Shown piece after piece: positions 1-10,948 of a DNA stretch of 64,000 bases. Each line of letters begins with the position of its first letter. Positions within the stretch are counted from its first letter, which is position 1. Position numbers and translations under genes: made by a program. The stretch is from Eudorina sp. 2006-703-Eu-15 (taxonomy: Eukaryota; Chlorophyta; Chlorophyceae; Chlamydomonadales; Volvocaceae): assembly GCA_003117195.1 (NCBI GenBank), contig BDSI01000139.1, positions 1-64,000 on the forward strand. The letters are read 5' to 3'. Below the pieces are notes generated by a model. It ran no database searches and was not told the origin of the DNA. It worked only from the letters and a program-made list of their open reading frames with translations.

Positions 1-2737
1 ATGCGTGTTCAGGCGGGGCGGGCTGGTGAGGGCCGATGCGTGCTCAGGGCGGGGCGGGCTGGTGAGGGCCGATGCGTGCTCAGGGCGGGGCGAGCTGGGG
101 AAGGGGAATGCGTGCTCAGGGCGGGGCGGGCTGGTCAGGGCCGATGCGTGCTCAGGGCGGGGCAGGCTGGTGAGGGCCGATGCATGCTCAGGGCGGGGCG
201 AGCTGGTGAGGGCCGATGCGTGCTCAGGGCAGGGCGGGCTGGTGAGGGCCGATGCGTGCTTAGGGCGGGGCGGCTGGTGAGGGCCGATGTGTGCTCAGGG
301 CGGGCAGGCTGGTGAGGGCCGATGCGTGCTCAGGGCGGTGAGGGCCGATGCGTGCTCAGGGCGGGGCGAGCTGGGGAAGGGGAATGCGTGCTCAGGGCGG
401 GGGCGGGCTGGTGAGGGCCGATGCGTTCTCAGGGCGGGGCAGGCTGGTGAGGGCCGATGCGTGCTCAGGGCGGGGCGAGCTGGTGAGGGCCGATGCGTGC
501 TCAGGGCGGGCGGTGAGGGCGATGCGTGCTCAGGGCGGGGCGAGCTGGGGAAGGGGAATGCGTGCTCAGGGCGGGGCGGCTGGTGAGGGCCGATTCGTGC
601 TCAGGGCGGGGCAGGCTGGTGAGGGCCGATGCGTGTCATGGCAGGGCAGGCTGGTCAGGGCTGATGAGTGCTCAGGGCGGGGCGAGCTGGTGAGGGCTGA
701 TACGTGCTCAGGGCGGTGAGAGCCGATGCGTGCTCAGGGCGGGGCAGGCTGGTGAGGGCCGATGCGTGCTCAGGGCGGGCGAGCTGGTGAGGGCCGATGC
801 GTGCTCAGGGCGGTGAGGGCCGATGCGTGCTCAGGGCGGGGCGAGCTGGGGAAGGGGAATGCGTGCTCAGGGCGGGGCGGGCTGGTGAGGGCCGATGCGT
901 TCTCAGGGCGGGGCAGGCTGGTGAGGGCCGATGCGTGCTCAGGGCGGGGCGAGCTGGTAAGGGCCGATGCGTGCTCAGGGCGGGGCAGGCTGGTGAGGGC
1001 CGATGCATGCTCAGGGCGGGGCGAGCTGGTGAGGGCCGATGCGTGCTCAGGGCAGGGCGGCTGGTGAGGGCCGATGCGTGCTTAGGGCGGGGCGGGCTGG
1101 TGAGGGCCGATGCGTGCTCAGGGCGGGGCAGGCTGGTGAGGGCCGATGCGTGCTCAGGGCGGGGCGAGCTGGTGAGGGCCGATGCGTGCTCAGGGCGGGG
1201 CGGCTGGTGAGGGCGATGCGTGCTCAGGGCGGGCGGGCTGGTGAGGGCCGATGCGTGCTCAGGGCGGGGCAGGCTGGTGAGGGCGATGCGTGCTCAGGGC
1301 GGGGCGGCTGGTGAGGGCCGATGCGTGCTCAGGGCGGGCGGGCTGGTGAGGGGCGTGCTTAGGCGGGGCGGCTGGTGAGGGCCGATGCGTGCTCAGGGCG
1401 GGCGGGCTGGTGAGGGCCGATGCGTGCTCAGGCGGGGGCGAGGGCTGGGCGGGGCGGTGGAAGGGGATGCGTGCTCAGGGCGGGGCGGGCTGGTGAGGGC
1501 CGATGCGTTCTCAGGGCGGGGCAGGCTGGTGAGGGCCGATGCGTGCTCAGGGCGGGGCGGCTGGTAAGGGCCGATGCGTGCTCAGGGCGGGGCAGGCTGG
1601 TGAGGGCCGATGCATGCTCAGGGCGGGGCGAGCTGGTGAGGGCCGATGCGTGCTCAGGGCAGGGCGGCTGGTGAGGGCCGATGCGTGCTTAGGGCGGGGC
1701 GGGCTGGTGAGGCGATGTGTGCTCAGGGCGGGGCAGGCTGGTGAGGGCCGATGCGTGCTCAGGGCGGTGAGGGCGATGCGTGCTCAGGGGGGCGAGCTGG
1801 GAGGGGAATGCGTGCTCAGGGCGGGGCGGGCTGGTGAGGGCCGATGCGTGCTCAGGGCGGGGCAGGCTGGTGAGGGCCGATGCGTGCTCATGGCAGGCAG
1901 GCTGGTGAGGGCGATGCGTGCTCAGGGCGGGGCGGGCTGGTGGGCCGATGCGAGGGCGGGGCAGGCTGAGGGCCGATGCGTGCTCATGGCAGGGCGAGCT
2001 GGTGAGGGCCGATGCGTGCTCAGGGCGGGGCGGCTGGTGAGGGATGCGTGGTGATGAGGGCCGATGCGTTCAGGCGGGGCGGGGGAGGGCCGATGCGTGC
2101 TTAGGGGGCGGGCTGGTGAGGGCCGATGTGTGCTCAGGGCAGGGCAGGCTGGTGAGGGCCGATGCGTGCTCAGGGCGGGCGGGCTGGTGAGGGCCGATGC
2201 GTGCTCAGGGCGGGGCGAGCTGGTGAGGGCCGATGCGTGCTCAGGCGGGGCGAGCTGGGGAAGGGAATGCGTGCTCAGGGCGGGGCGGGCTGGTGAGGGC
2301 CGATTCGTGCTCAGGGCGGGGCAGGCTGGTGAGGGCCGATGCGTGTCATGGCAGGGCAGGCTGGTCAGGGCTGATGCGTGCTCAGGGCGGGGCGAGCTGG
2401 TGAGGGCTGATACGTGCTCAGGGCGGTGAGAGCCGATGCGTGCTCAGGGCGGGGCAGGCTGGTGAGGGCCGATGCGTGCTCAGGGCGGGGCAGGCTGGTG
2501 AGGGCCGATGCGTGCTCAGGGCGGTGAGGGCCGATGCGTGCTCAGGGCGGGGCGAGCTGGGGAAGGGGAATTCGTGCTCAGGGCGGGGCGGGCTGGTGAG
2601 GGCCGATGCGTTCTCAGGGCGGGGCAGGCTGGTGAGGGCCGATGCGTGCTCATGGCAGGGCAGGCTGGTCAGGGCCGATGCGTGCTCAGGGCGGGGCGAG
2701 CTGGGGAAGGGGAATGCGTGCTCAGGGCGGGGCGGAC
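1..2737. repeat. 36-bp GC-rich minisatellite array
   Basis: About 75 head-to-tail copies of a 36-bp unit containing the core GATGCGTGCTCAGGGCGG followed by a G/C-rich spacer ending in GGTGAGGGCC. Some units are shortened or carry marker variants such as GGGGAAGGGGAATGCG or TGTCATGGCAGG. Because 36 is a multiple of three, all plus-strand frames stay open over long stretches and yield artefactual Arg/Gly-rich ORFs. I see no gene here. The array ends abruptly near 2737 in AT-richer DNA. Confidence 0.97.
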
Positions 2738-2759
2738 TGGTGAGAATACAGGTTAATTA

Positions 2760-4290
2760 AAAGTTCAGAGTCGAAGACGTTGAGGCTTTAGTTCCAGTAT
2801 GCGTGTTGAATACAAATGATGTACCGCGCGATATACATATCGTGCCGTACATCATCTGAGAACATTCACATTGACGCCTTCATTACCACTTCGCATTTTT
2901 GAGTTTTGGACTTTACAGCTCTTTATCACCAGTCCAGTTTGGGCAGCTCATCAGGGAGCATGCACGCACAGTGTGTCGCTGTCCTTGTGGAGGAATGTCT
3001 GCCTTTGCATACCAATTAACAAAATTGTTATTGCAATCTATCATTTACGGAAATTAACAATTTGGCCTTTGCGTTTTGCCTCAATGGTGTGTACGGATGT
3101 CATCCGTGTCGGGCGTCGCTGCTCGCCCTTCTCGCTTTCCCAACGTTTGTTCTCATTTGTCCAAACAGATAAAGTTTATAATAAATATGCAGTGTTTTGG
3201 TAAAAATACTTAATATCTTCCTAAACGATGTTATCCTTTGACTGGCGGAAACAATAGTCAATATTCAGCCAGGCACAGCTGACCTTCGACATTTCACCTT
3301 GCAGCCAATGTAGCAATGGAACTGATGAGAGGAATGCGTCGGTCAGGCTTCAGTCACAAAAGGCTCGCTCGCTCCACAGACGCTAACGTAGTCTGCCTCG
3401 CCAATCTCCAGCTTTTCTTCTCTGCTTATAATAGATATCAAGCATTGTGGTAAGTACTTGCCAGTTTCCTAACCAATTGCATTCGTTGACTGGCGGTAAC
3501 AATAGTCAACATTCAGCGAATCACAGCTAGCCTGTGGCATTTTCACCGCACCGTGGATGTGGTAATTCTATAATCATGAAACTGGTAAGATAAGTGCGTC
3601 GTTGAGGGTCCAGTTGCAAAAGGCTCGCTTCGTTGCTCCGCAAAAGCTCACTCAGTCTGTATGTCCTGTCTGTCTGCTTCATTGCTCTATTCTCAAGTTC
3701 AAATCTACAGCAACACGTAAGTTTTGTAAATCTTGCTGCATTGTCTTGCTTTTATCTTTTGCGTCGTCAAGGCCACGATGTGTAATGCCACTTTGCACTC
3801 TTGCGCTGTGCAGGCATCATCGCTTGCTGGAGAAAGATAAGCTTATGGACTGGACCTTGTGCTTTGGCTGGACAGCGGCGGACCGGCAGGCGGGACCAGG
3901 CGCGGGCTAGCCAGCAGCAGGGGCGGGGGGCAGGCCTGCAGGCCAGAGGGGCCAGCCGACCAACTGGGCCGGCCGTGGCGGGCCAGGAGGCGTGGCCGGG
4001 CTTGCTGGGATAGGCGTGTTTGAGGGGTGAGACACACAAACAAACGTATGTACCCTTTCCTCTTGGATTTGATGAAGGAGTTATTGTGGATGCATGGGGA
4101 CAGCACGTAAGGTGTGTCTGAGATTCCACAGCCAGGCTTCAGGATGCTTGGTGTGTGTGGTGTAGGGACTGGACTGTTGATGTTAGTGGGGATGTGTAGG
4201 ATGATAGTGCCAAATCAAGGGTGAATGCTGCATGGTGTTTGAGGACACAATCAGTGGAGAGAGGCATTCCGGACCAGCTTGAAATGTATT
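2760..4290. other. Non-coding, AT-richer stretch with a diverged 250-bp duplication
   Basis: No convincing gene. A segment around 3238-3300 (GACTGGCGGAAACAATAGTC and the following bases) recurs in diverged form around 3488-3550. Each is followed by an AAAAGGCTCGCT stretch, so two old copies of a ~250-bp unit lie in tandem. From about 3840 to 4290 the sequence is a diverged relative of roughly 8500-8900. Confidence 0.6.
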
Positions 4291-4476
4291 CTGTAAAATG
4301 ACGGCCAATGCCTGGGTTACCCCCTCCGTTACCCCTGGGTAATGATGCTACCCCTACCCCTGGGTACAATTACCCACCCCCCTTGTCACGAGGGTGGGTG
4401 GGTAACCATTACCCCCACCCTCACCCCCCTGGGTAACGGTTACGAGGGGGTTACCCCCCCTATAATGTCATAGGGA
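4290..4476. repeat. TACCC-rich fold-back module, copy 1
   Basis: A block beginning near AATGACGGCCAATGCC and made of runs such as GGGTTACCCCCTC, TTACCCCTGGGTAAT and GGGTGGGTGGGTAACC. Its left end (GGGTTACCCCCTC) is roughly the reverse complement of its right end (GAGGGGGTTACCCC), so the block can fold on itself. It ends at AATGTCATAGGG, and the ~940-bp tandem array starts at once. A nearly identical copy is at 8904-9086. Confidence 0.75.
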
Positions 4477-4731
4477 TGCTTGGGCTTAGCGGTCCTTGGC
4501 GTCTTTCGTTTTTCTTTTCTTTCTCAGTTCACAAAATCATATTGCCAGTACTGACAGGTGGCCACACATGCCGTCCCGTTCGGTACCCAGATTGACGCGC
4601 CTTCTCACACAGAAGCAGGCATACTTTCCTGCCTGCAGGTACCCATCCAACCCCATCTCCTTACTACAAGCCGTAACGCAACTACCCAGAAACTCGTAAT
4701 ATTCCATGGTTATGGAGTAAATATGTCTCAC

Positions 4732-4845
4732 CTGCGCAGTGGCGGCCTTATCTGATGTGGACGCTTCAGCAGCTGCTTGGTGCTCCCGCCTGACAGCAGC
4801 CAATATGTCCTCCTTAAGCAGCTTGAAGGCGGCCAGCAGCTCCGT
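4732..4845 (-). CDS. Candidate exon of unrecognised gene, array copy 1
   Basis: On the minus strand a CAG acceptor precedes ACGGAGCTGCTG and the segment ends CAG|GTGAGAC, a good donor. The 114 nt encode 38 residues starting TELLAAFKLLKED and ending DKAATAQ, an Ala/Lys/Glu-rich, probably helical stretch. Both ends are phase 0, so each copy could be included or skipped without changing frame. The upstream exon at 12264-12459 ends in phase 0 with ALERLL, which would join in frame. The family is not recognised, and expression is unproven. Confidence 0.45.
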
Positions 4846-5675
4846 CTGTGTGCATTGCAAAATCAGACATGACTACGCATATGTGATAATATAAACAAGC
4901 AAGGCCAACACAAACCAAACCAACGAAGCGTTCGGTGTTTCCTGTCAAGAAAAACGGTCTTCTGTGTAACTGCCCAGAGCGTCGATCTTGGGCTTAGAGA
5001 TTACAGCGTGGCCGTACGGTTTCAAATGAGGGCAAGTCGCGGAGAGATCCACTGAAATAGTAAACAAACCCTACCATTCCCTAAGGCATCGAGTCTGTGA
5101 CCACGAGGATGCAAATTCGATCCAGGTCATCAGGGCAAAATGTATGAGAATCGTTTAGTAGTCCCGTGTGGACATCAGCCCGGCTCTTCAGTCGGGTCCA
5201 AGTCCGACCTACCCTGGTGTACAGAAGTATGTAGTGGCCTTGTGCCACGGTTAAAGGGATAGCCAGAGATGTGTGCCTCAAGCGGGTCGGACTAATAATG
5301 GGTCCGGCCACATACCAGAAAGTAGTTTTGGGGGCCTGTTGGTAACTCAGACAGGGGCTTCAGATGGAGAACACATACTGGATGGCCATCAATGCCGGCA
5401 CTGGCAGTCCCCTTAACACATGCTTGGGCTTAGCGGTCCTTGGCGTCTTTCGTTTTTCTTTTCTTTCTCAGTTCACAAAATCATATTGCCAGTACTGACA
5501 GGTGGCCACACATGCCGTCCCGTTCGGTACCCAGATTGACGCGCCTTCTCACACAGAAGCAGGCATACTTTCCTGCCTGCAGGTACCCATCCAACCCCAT
5601 CTCCTTACTACAAGCCGTAACGCAACTACCCAGAAACTCGTAATATTCCATGGTTATGGAGTAAATATGTCTCAC

Positions 5676-5789
5676 CTGCGCAGTGGCGGCCTTATCTGAT
5701 GTGGACGCTTCAGCAGCTGCTTGGTGCTCCCGCCTGACAGCAGCCAATATGTCCTCCTTAAGCAGCTTGAAGGCGGCCAGCAGCTCCGT
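5676..5789 (-). CDS. Candidate exon of unrecognised gene, array copy 2
   Basis: Identical in protein and splice borders to the exon at 4732-4845, displaced by 944 bp in the second unit of the array. It is phase 0 at both ends, so splicing together with the other copies would give a protein with exact 38-residue repeats. Confidence 0.45.
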
Positions 5790-6615
5790 CTGTGTGCATT
5801 GCAAAATCAGACATGACTACGCATATGTGATAATATAAACAAGCAAGGCCAACACAAACCAAACCAACGAAGCGTTCGGTGTTTCCTGTCAAGAAAAACG
5901 GTCTTCTGTGTAACTGCCCAGAGCGTCGATCTTGGGCTTAGAGATTACAGCGTGGCCGTACGGTTTCAAATGAGGGCAAGTCGCGGAGAGATCCACTGAA
6001 ATAGTAAACAAACCCTACCATTCCCTAAGGCATCGAGTCTGTGACCACGAGGATGCAAATTCGATCCAGGTCATCAGGGCAAAATGTATGAGAATCGTTT
6101 AGTAGTCCCGTGTGGACATCAGCCCGGCTCTTCAGTCGGGTCCAAGTCCGACCTACCCTGGTGTACAGAAGTATGTAGTGGCCTTGTGCCACGGTTAAAG
6201 GGATAGCCAGAGATGTGTGCCTCAAGCGGGTCGGACTAATAATGGGTCCGGCCACATACCAGAAAGTAGTTTTGGGGGCCTGTTGGTAACTCAGACAGGG
6301 GCTTCAGATGGAGAACACATACTGGCCATCAATGCCGGCACTGGCAGTCCCCTTAACACATGCTTGGGCTTAGCGGTCCTTGGCGTCTTTCGTTTTTCTT
6401 TTCTTTCTCAGTTCACAAAATCATATTGCCAGTACTGACAGGTGGCCACACATGCCGTCCCGTTCGGTACCCAGATTGACGCGCCTTCTCACACAGAAGC
6501 AGGCATACTTTCCTGCCTGCAGGTACCCATCCAACCCCATCTCCTTACTACAAGCCGTAACGCAACTACCCAGAAACTCGTAATATTCCATGGTTATGGA
6601 GTAAATATGTCTCAC

Positions 6616-6729
6616 CTGCGCAGTGGCGGCCTTATCTGATGTGGACGCTTCAGCAGCTGCTTGGTGCTCCCGCCTGACAGCAGCCAATATGTCCTCCTTA
6701 AGCAGCTTGAAGGCGGCCAGCAGCTCCGT
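6616..6729 (-). CDS. Candidate exon of unrecognised gene, array copy 3
   Basis: Third identical 114-nt, phase 0-0 exon, in the array unit nearest the upstream exons at 12264-13511. If the array lies inside that gene, this is the copy a transcript would meet first. Confidence 0.45.
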
Positions 6730-7347
6730 CTGTGTGCATTGCAAAATCAGACATGACTACGCATATGTGATAATATAAACAAGCAAGGCCAACACAAACC
6801 AAACCAACGAAGCGTTCGGTGTTTCCTGTCAAGAAAAACGGTCTTCTGTGTAACTGCCCAGAACTGACATAGTAAACAAACCCTACCATTCCCTAAGGCA
6901 TCGAGTCTGTGACCACGAGGATGCAGATTCGATCCAGGTCATCAGGGCGAAATGTATGAGAATCGTTTAGTAGTCCCGTGTGGACATCAGCCCGGCTCTT
7001 CAGTCGGGTCCAAGTCCGACCTACCCTGGTGTACAGAAGTATGTAGTGGCCTTGTGCCACGGTTAAAGGGATAGCCAGAGATGTGTGCCTCAAGCGGGTC
7101 GGACTAATAATGGGTCCGGCCACATATCAGAAAGTAGTTTTGGGGGCCTGTTGGTAACTCAGACAGGGGCCTCAGATGGAGAACACATACTGGCCATCAA
7201 TGCCGGCACTGGCAGTCCCCTTAACACATGCTTGGGCTTAGCGGTCCTTGGCGTCTTTCGTTTTTCTTTTCTTTCTCAGTTCACAAAATCATATTGCCAG
7301 TACTGACAGGTGGCCACACATGCCGTCCCGTTCGGTACCCAGATTGA

Positions 7348-8900
7348 AGACCGAAGTAACAGTCACGCGCAGCCTTGTGACGGTCTTACAGTAGTTGCAG
7401 CAATTACACACGGTCCTCATATTGGTTTACTTCGTACATACATTATTCCCACAACGACATATATAACAAACACAATGATTCGTTTTGTTATTTAGGTTAC
7501 ATTGGATCCCGTGGGTAGCCGTAAAGAGCCTCACCACACACTGCTGCTAATTGCTGTAAGAGGCAAGCTGCTGAAAAGGACGCCCAAAGTATTGTGGATG
7601 TGGGAAGCCCCTGCCGTGCCCCCCAACCCAACCAACCCTTGTTCCCTCCCCCTCACACCTGTATCCGCTTGCCGACCCTCTCCGCGGCTACAGCAGGATC
7701 ATATCTGCAGGATTCCCCATGACACAAGCCAGCCCCTTTGTTTGCCTCTCACGTCACGTAGAAGTTGCATCGGCCATCAACCGTACCGTACCGTACCTGC
7801 CCCACCGCCACGCCGGTCGCAACATCGCCGCCAGGGCCGCCTCCACCCGTTATGGGCGACTCCTCCGGGGCGGGGGCAGCGCCGCCAGCCCCCTCCCCAC
7901 GGCTGGGCGTGGTCGCGCCGGCGGCCTGCGTCCAAACGGAACAGCGCAGTGCGGTGCGCGTGCTAAGGGTTAGGTCGCGGTGGTCAAGCAGCAGGCATCA
8001 CGGTAGGGGGGCAGGGCAGGTGTGGGTGTGATCCGTCCTTGCGCCATGGCCACAGCTCCGATGATATCGGCAGGATTCCCCCGGATGGACACAAGCCAGC
8101 CCCTTTGTTTGCCTCTCACGTCACGTAGAAGTTGCATCGGCCATCAACCGTACCGTACCGTACCTGCCCCACCGCCACGCCGGTCGCAACATCGCCGCCA
8201 GGGCCGCCTCCACCCGTTATGGGCGACTCCTCCGGGGCGGGGGCAGCGCCGCCAGCCCCCTCCCCACGGCTGGGCGTGGTCGCGCCGGCGGCCTGCGTCC
8301 AAACGGAACGGCGCAGTGCGGTGCGCGTGCTAAGGGTTAGGTCGCGGTGGTCAAGCAGCAGGCATCACGGTAGGGGGGCAGGGCAGGTGTGGGTGTGATC
8401 CGTCCTTGCGCCATGGCCACAGCTCCGACGATATCGGCAGGATTCCCCCAAGCGTGTTTGCAGCGTCGTGAAGCAATAAGTGCAGGATCTGAGGGGGATT
8501 GACTGTGGCTTTGGGAGGACAGACCATGACCGCCGGTTTTCATGCGTGGCTGCACAGGTGGATGGCAGGAAGGGATGTGATCGTGAGACAGATAAGGTGG
8601 GACAGACGTGTGAGGCTTTACCTACATTCTTCATACCCTTGGTTTTGGTGGTGTGATGAGGAAGGCAAGTGCATGGGATTGGACAGCAGACAGTACAGTG
8701 CATCTGAGATACACAGCCAGGTTCTAGGATGCCTGTGGCTTGCAGTATGAGGTCGGACTACTGGACTGCTGGTTTGGGTAGAGCTAGGTTTCATCACTTA
8801 CAGTACGATGCCTGCTGCCATGAGCGGGGATGTGTATGATACGGTGGAATCAAGGCGGCGTTGAGGTTCACAATGCGGTACGTTCCTTCATTAAACATAT
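7348..8900. repeat. Non-coding region with a 367-bp tandem duplication
   Basis: The segment starting GACACAAGCCAGCCCC at 7721 repeats at 8088 almost base for base up to about 8450, where the flanking GATATCGGCAGGATTCCCCC recurs a third time. The 84-103-codon reading frames inside (Pro/Arg-rich) are conserved only because the DNA is duplicated, and I do not call them genes. From ~8500 to 8900 the sequence is a diverged copy of 3840-4290. Confidence 0.8.
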
Positions 8901-8903
8901 TCT

Positions 8904-9086
8904 GTAAATGACGGCCAATGCCTGGGTTACCCCCTCCGTTACCCCTGGGTAATGATTACCCCTACCCCTGGGTACAATTACCCACCCCACCCCTTGTCAC
9001 GAGGGTGGGTGGGTAACCATTACACCTACCCTCACCCCCCTGGGTAATGGTTACGAGGGGGTTACCCCCCCTAGAATGTCATAGGG
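8904..9086. repeat. TACCC-rich fold-back module, copy 2
   Basis: Second copy of the module at 4290-4476. The order of TACCC/GGGTA blocks and the ends AATGACGGCCAATGCC and AATGTCATAGGGC are the same, with only a few differences (for example GATTACC for GATGCTACC). The two modules and their diverged upstream sequence flank the 940-bp array and the 367-bp duplication in direct orientation. Confidence 0.75.
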
Positions 9087-9378
9087 CGTTCTAATGTCGT
9101 AACATTATAATGCCCCGAAACCAGCGCCTTTTAACAAGCTCGAAGTCGTTTTTGTCGCTCCAAAATGGCTGATTCTGATGCCAGGCCGTCAAAGACTGCC
9201 ACTAAGAAGGACACATACACTTACAGCACTCACGAGCTGGATCCGGCAGGGTGTGTGACGTGTCTGGCTAGGCTTACCCGGTTTGGTTGTTGGCAGGTGA
9301 TGTGGGGAAGGTGGATGCAAGGTTTATTGCGTGCTAAGCTGAAACAGGCGCACTCGATGGACAAGCTTGCTTACGGCT

Positions 9379-9460
9379 GCGTGACTTTGGTATGTTTCTG
9401 CTGACTTTGGTATGTTTCTGCTGACTTTGGTATGTTTCTGCTGACTTTGGTGTGTTTCGG
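9379..9460 (+). repeat. 20-bp tandem repeat, about four copies
   Basis: TGACTTTGGTATGTTTCTGC is repeated head to tail about four times. The last copy is diverged. Confidence 0.9.
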
Positions 9461-9715
9461 GACGCACGGGACGCGCTCGGGACGCACGCGCTTTGGAGAC
9501 AGGGTATGACACCTGTGGGTTTGGCTGGCAGCCCCCCCCCCCTCCCAGGAGTTACCGAACTACCCAAATCCTTTTATTTAACGCGTGTGATAGTAAGAGA
9601 GATTACATATCCAAAGTTTCAGCCTCAAAAGACTTTATTTCACCCAAGTTGCCCCCTCCCTTCTAATATTATTTCTAACTTCTAATCAGAATCAATATTA
9701 GATTTAGATTAGAAC

Positions 9716-9945
9716 TGTAAAGAACTGGCTCCAGTTGGCGACTGGAGGAAGCATTAGTTCCTACTTTACCCAGCCGCGAGGCCCTACGTTAGCCATTGGC
9801 TCCAGAGACAGAGAAATGAGGAAACTAAGCTTACAATGGAATGGAACAGGAGTTCTCAAATAGCCTTTTGGAGGCTTGCACGGCAGATAAACGTACGGCA
9901 CGAAGCACAAACTATTCGCGCCTCAACGACATCCAATATCTTACA
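9716..9945 (-). repeat. LTR of the TRIM (3' LTR in element sense)
   Basis: 230 bp with TGTAA...TTACA ends. It differs from the partner LTR at a C/G position in CCTA(C/G)TTTACCC and a T/G position in GGCCC(T/G)ACG. The polypurine tract abuts it at 9946-9955. Confidence 0.92.
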
Positions 9946-10718
9946 CTTCCCCGGGCTTTAAAAATTGCAACGTCCTCGGTGCTCACAGACTTGCAAACTA
10001 TCAGGTAAGCTGTGCACGCGACACTTGAGAACACAGCCAGGCCATAACACTCTCGCAAAGTGAACAGCCCAGGTCCGATCCATAAGGTGCTGACCAGCAG
10101 GCATACGGGCGCGCATGCAGCTCACTCTGCGGCACACCATGGTAGACTTGCAACACATGAAACCCGGACAACATCCTAACACAGTCGCAACGTCCAAGAA
10201 AACGGCCTTGTCGTCGATGACAGGATTGCGAACGCTGCACGAAGGGAGCGGACGCGTGCACATGTAATGAAAACGGAAACGGAGATGGCGTGTGCGGCGC
10301 ACGAGCACTCACAGCGGCACACTCAGCTGCGACTCCACGGTGACACGAGCCAGACCGCAAAACCCACAGACAAGCAAGTTGACAGTAAGCCGTAGCATGA
10401 CGAATGATGATGGGCTCCCGCGAAGAGATGACTCGCTGAACAACGATAAACGGTAGACGACGACGATAAACGCGAACTGACAGGGCGAACCATCAAGAGC
10501 AGGCAGGCAAGGCCCCGAACTTGGCAAGCTGCAACAAGAAGGTAGTCAGAACGATTCTTGTGCTGTATGGAAGCATCAAGACGACGAGTAGACGACGTGC
10601 GGCGCATGGCGGCTGCGAAAACGATCTGTCGAAAATGGCGCGAACGGAAAAGTGATGACGATGGTCAAACAGCTCCAACACGGACCGAGGTAGGATCGAA
10701 CCATAACTCGATACCATA

Positions 10719-10948
10719 TGTAAAGAACTGGCTCCAGTTGGCGACTGGAGGAAGCATTAGTTCCTAGTTTACCCAGCCGCGAGGCCCGACGTTAGCCATT
10801 GGCTCCAGAGACAGAGAAATGAGGAAACTAAGCTTACAATGGAATGGAACAGGAGTTCTCAAATAGCCTTTTGGAGGCTTGCACGGCAGATAAACGTACG
10901 GCACGAAGCACAAACTATTCGCGCCTCAACGACATCCAATATCTTACA
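10719..10948 (-). repeat. LTR of the TRIM (5' LTR in element sense)
   Basis: 230 bp, over 99% identical to 9716-9945. The primer-binding site lies 2 nt inside it. It is followed by the target duplication AGAAC. Confidence 0.92.

Larger units (their letters stand above)
4477..7347. repeat. Tandem array of a ~940-bp unit, three full copies and a fragment
   Basis: Unit starts (TGCTTGGGCTTAGCGG) lie at 4477, 5421, 6361 and 7229, giving spacings of 944, 940 and 868. Copy 1 has a 4-bp insertion near 5380. Copy 3 lacks about 72 bp after 6860. Copy 4 is cut after ~118 bp, near 7347. Otherwise the copies are almost identical, and the 107-codon minus-strand reading frame is the same in all three, which suggests recent amplification. 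Each full unit carries one 114-nt minus-strand exon, listed separately. Confidence 0.95.
9716..10948 (-). mobile_element. TRIM: complete non-autonomous LTR retrotransposon, 1233 bp
   Basis: Two direct 230-bp terminal repeats (9716-9945 and 10719-10948) each begin TGTAA and end TTACA, so they have TG...CA ends with short inverted termini. They differ at only two positions. The 5-bp target duplication AGAAC lies just outside both ends (9711-9715 and 10949-10953). Reading on the minus strand, 2 nt after the upstream LTR is a primer-binding site (10693-10716) starting TGGTATCGAG. Its complement looks like the 3' end of an initiator-type tRNA, including a T-arm-like GGATCGAACC and terminal CCA. 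Next to the other LTR is a purine tract, GGGGAAG. The 773-bp interior has no gag or pol reading frame. It probably lies in an intron of the minus-strand gene around it. Confidence 0.92.

Noticed and set aside
1..2760. Many overlapping Arg/Gly/Cys-rich ORFs on the plus strand
   Set aside because: They are translations of a 36-bp minisatellite whose length is a multiple of three. No start context, introns or protein family.
4139..7306. Repeated 65-76-aa ORFs in each array unit
   Set aside because: Conserved only because the DNA is duplicated. They lack motifs and overlap the better-supported 114-nt exon or its flanks.
9958..10360. 116-119-aa ORFs inside the TRIM
   Set aside because: Overlapping frames without gag, protease or polymerase motifs; non-coding interior of a non-autonomous element.
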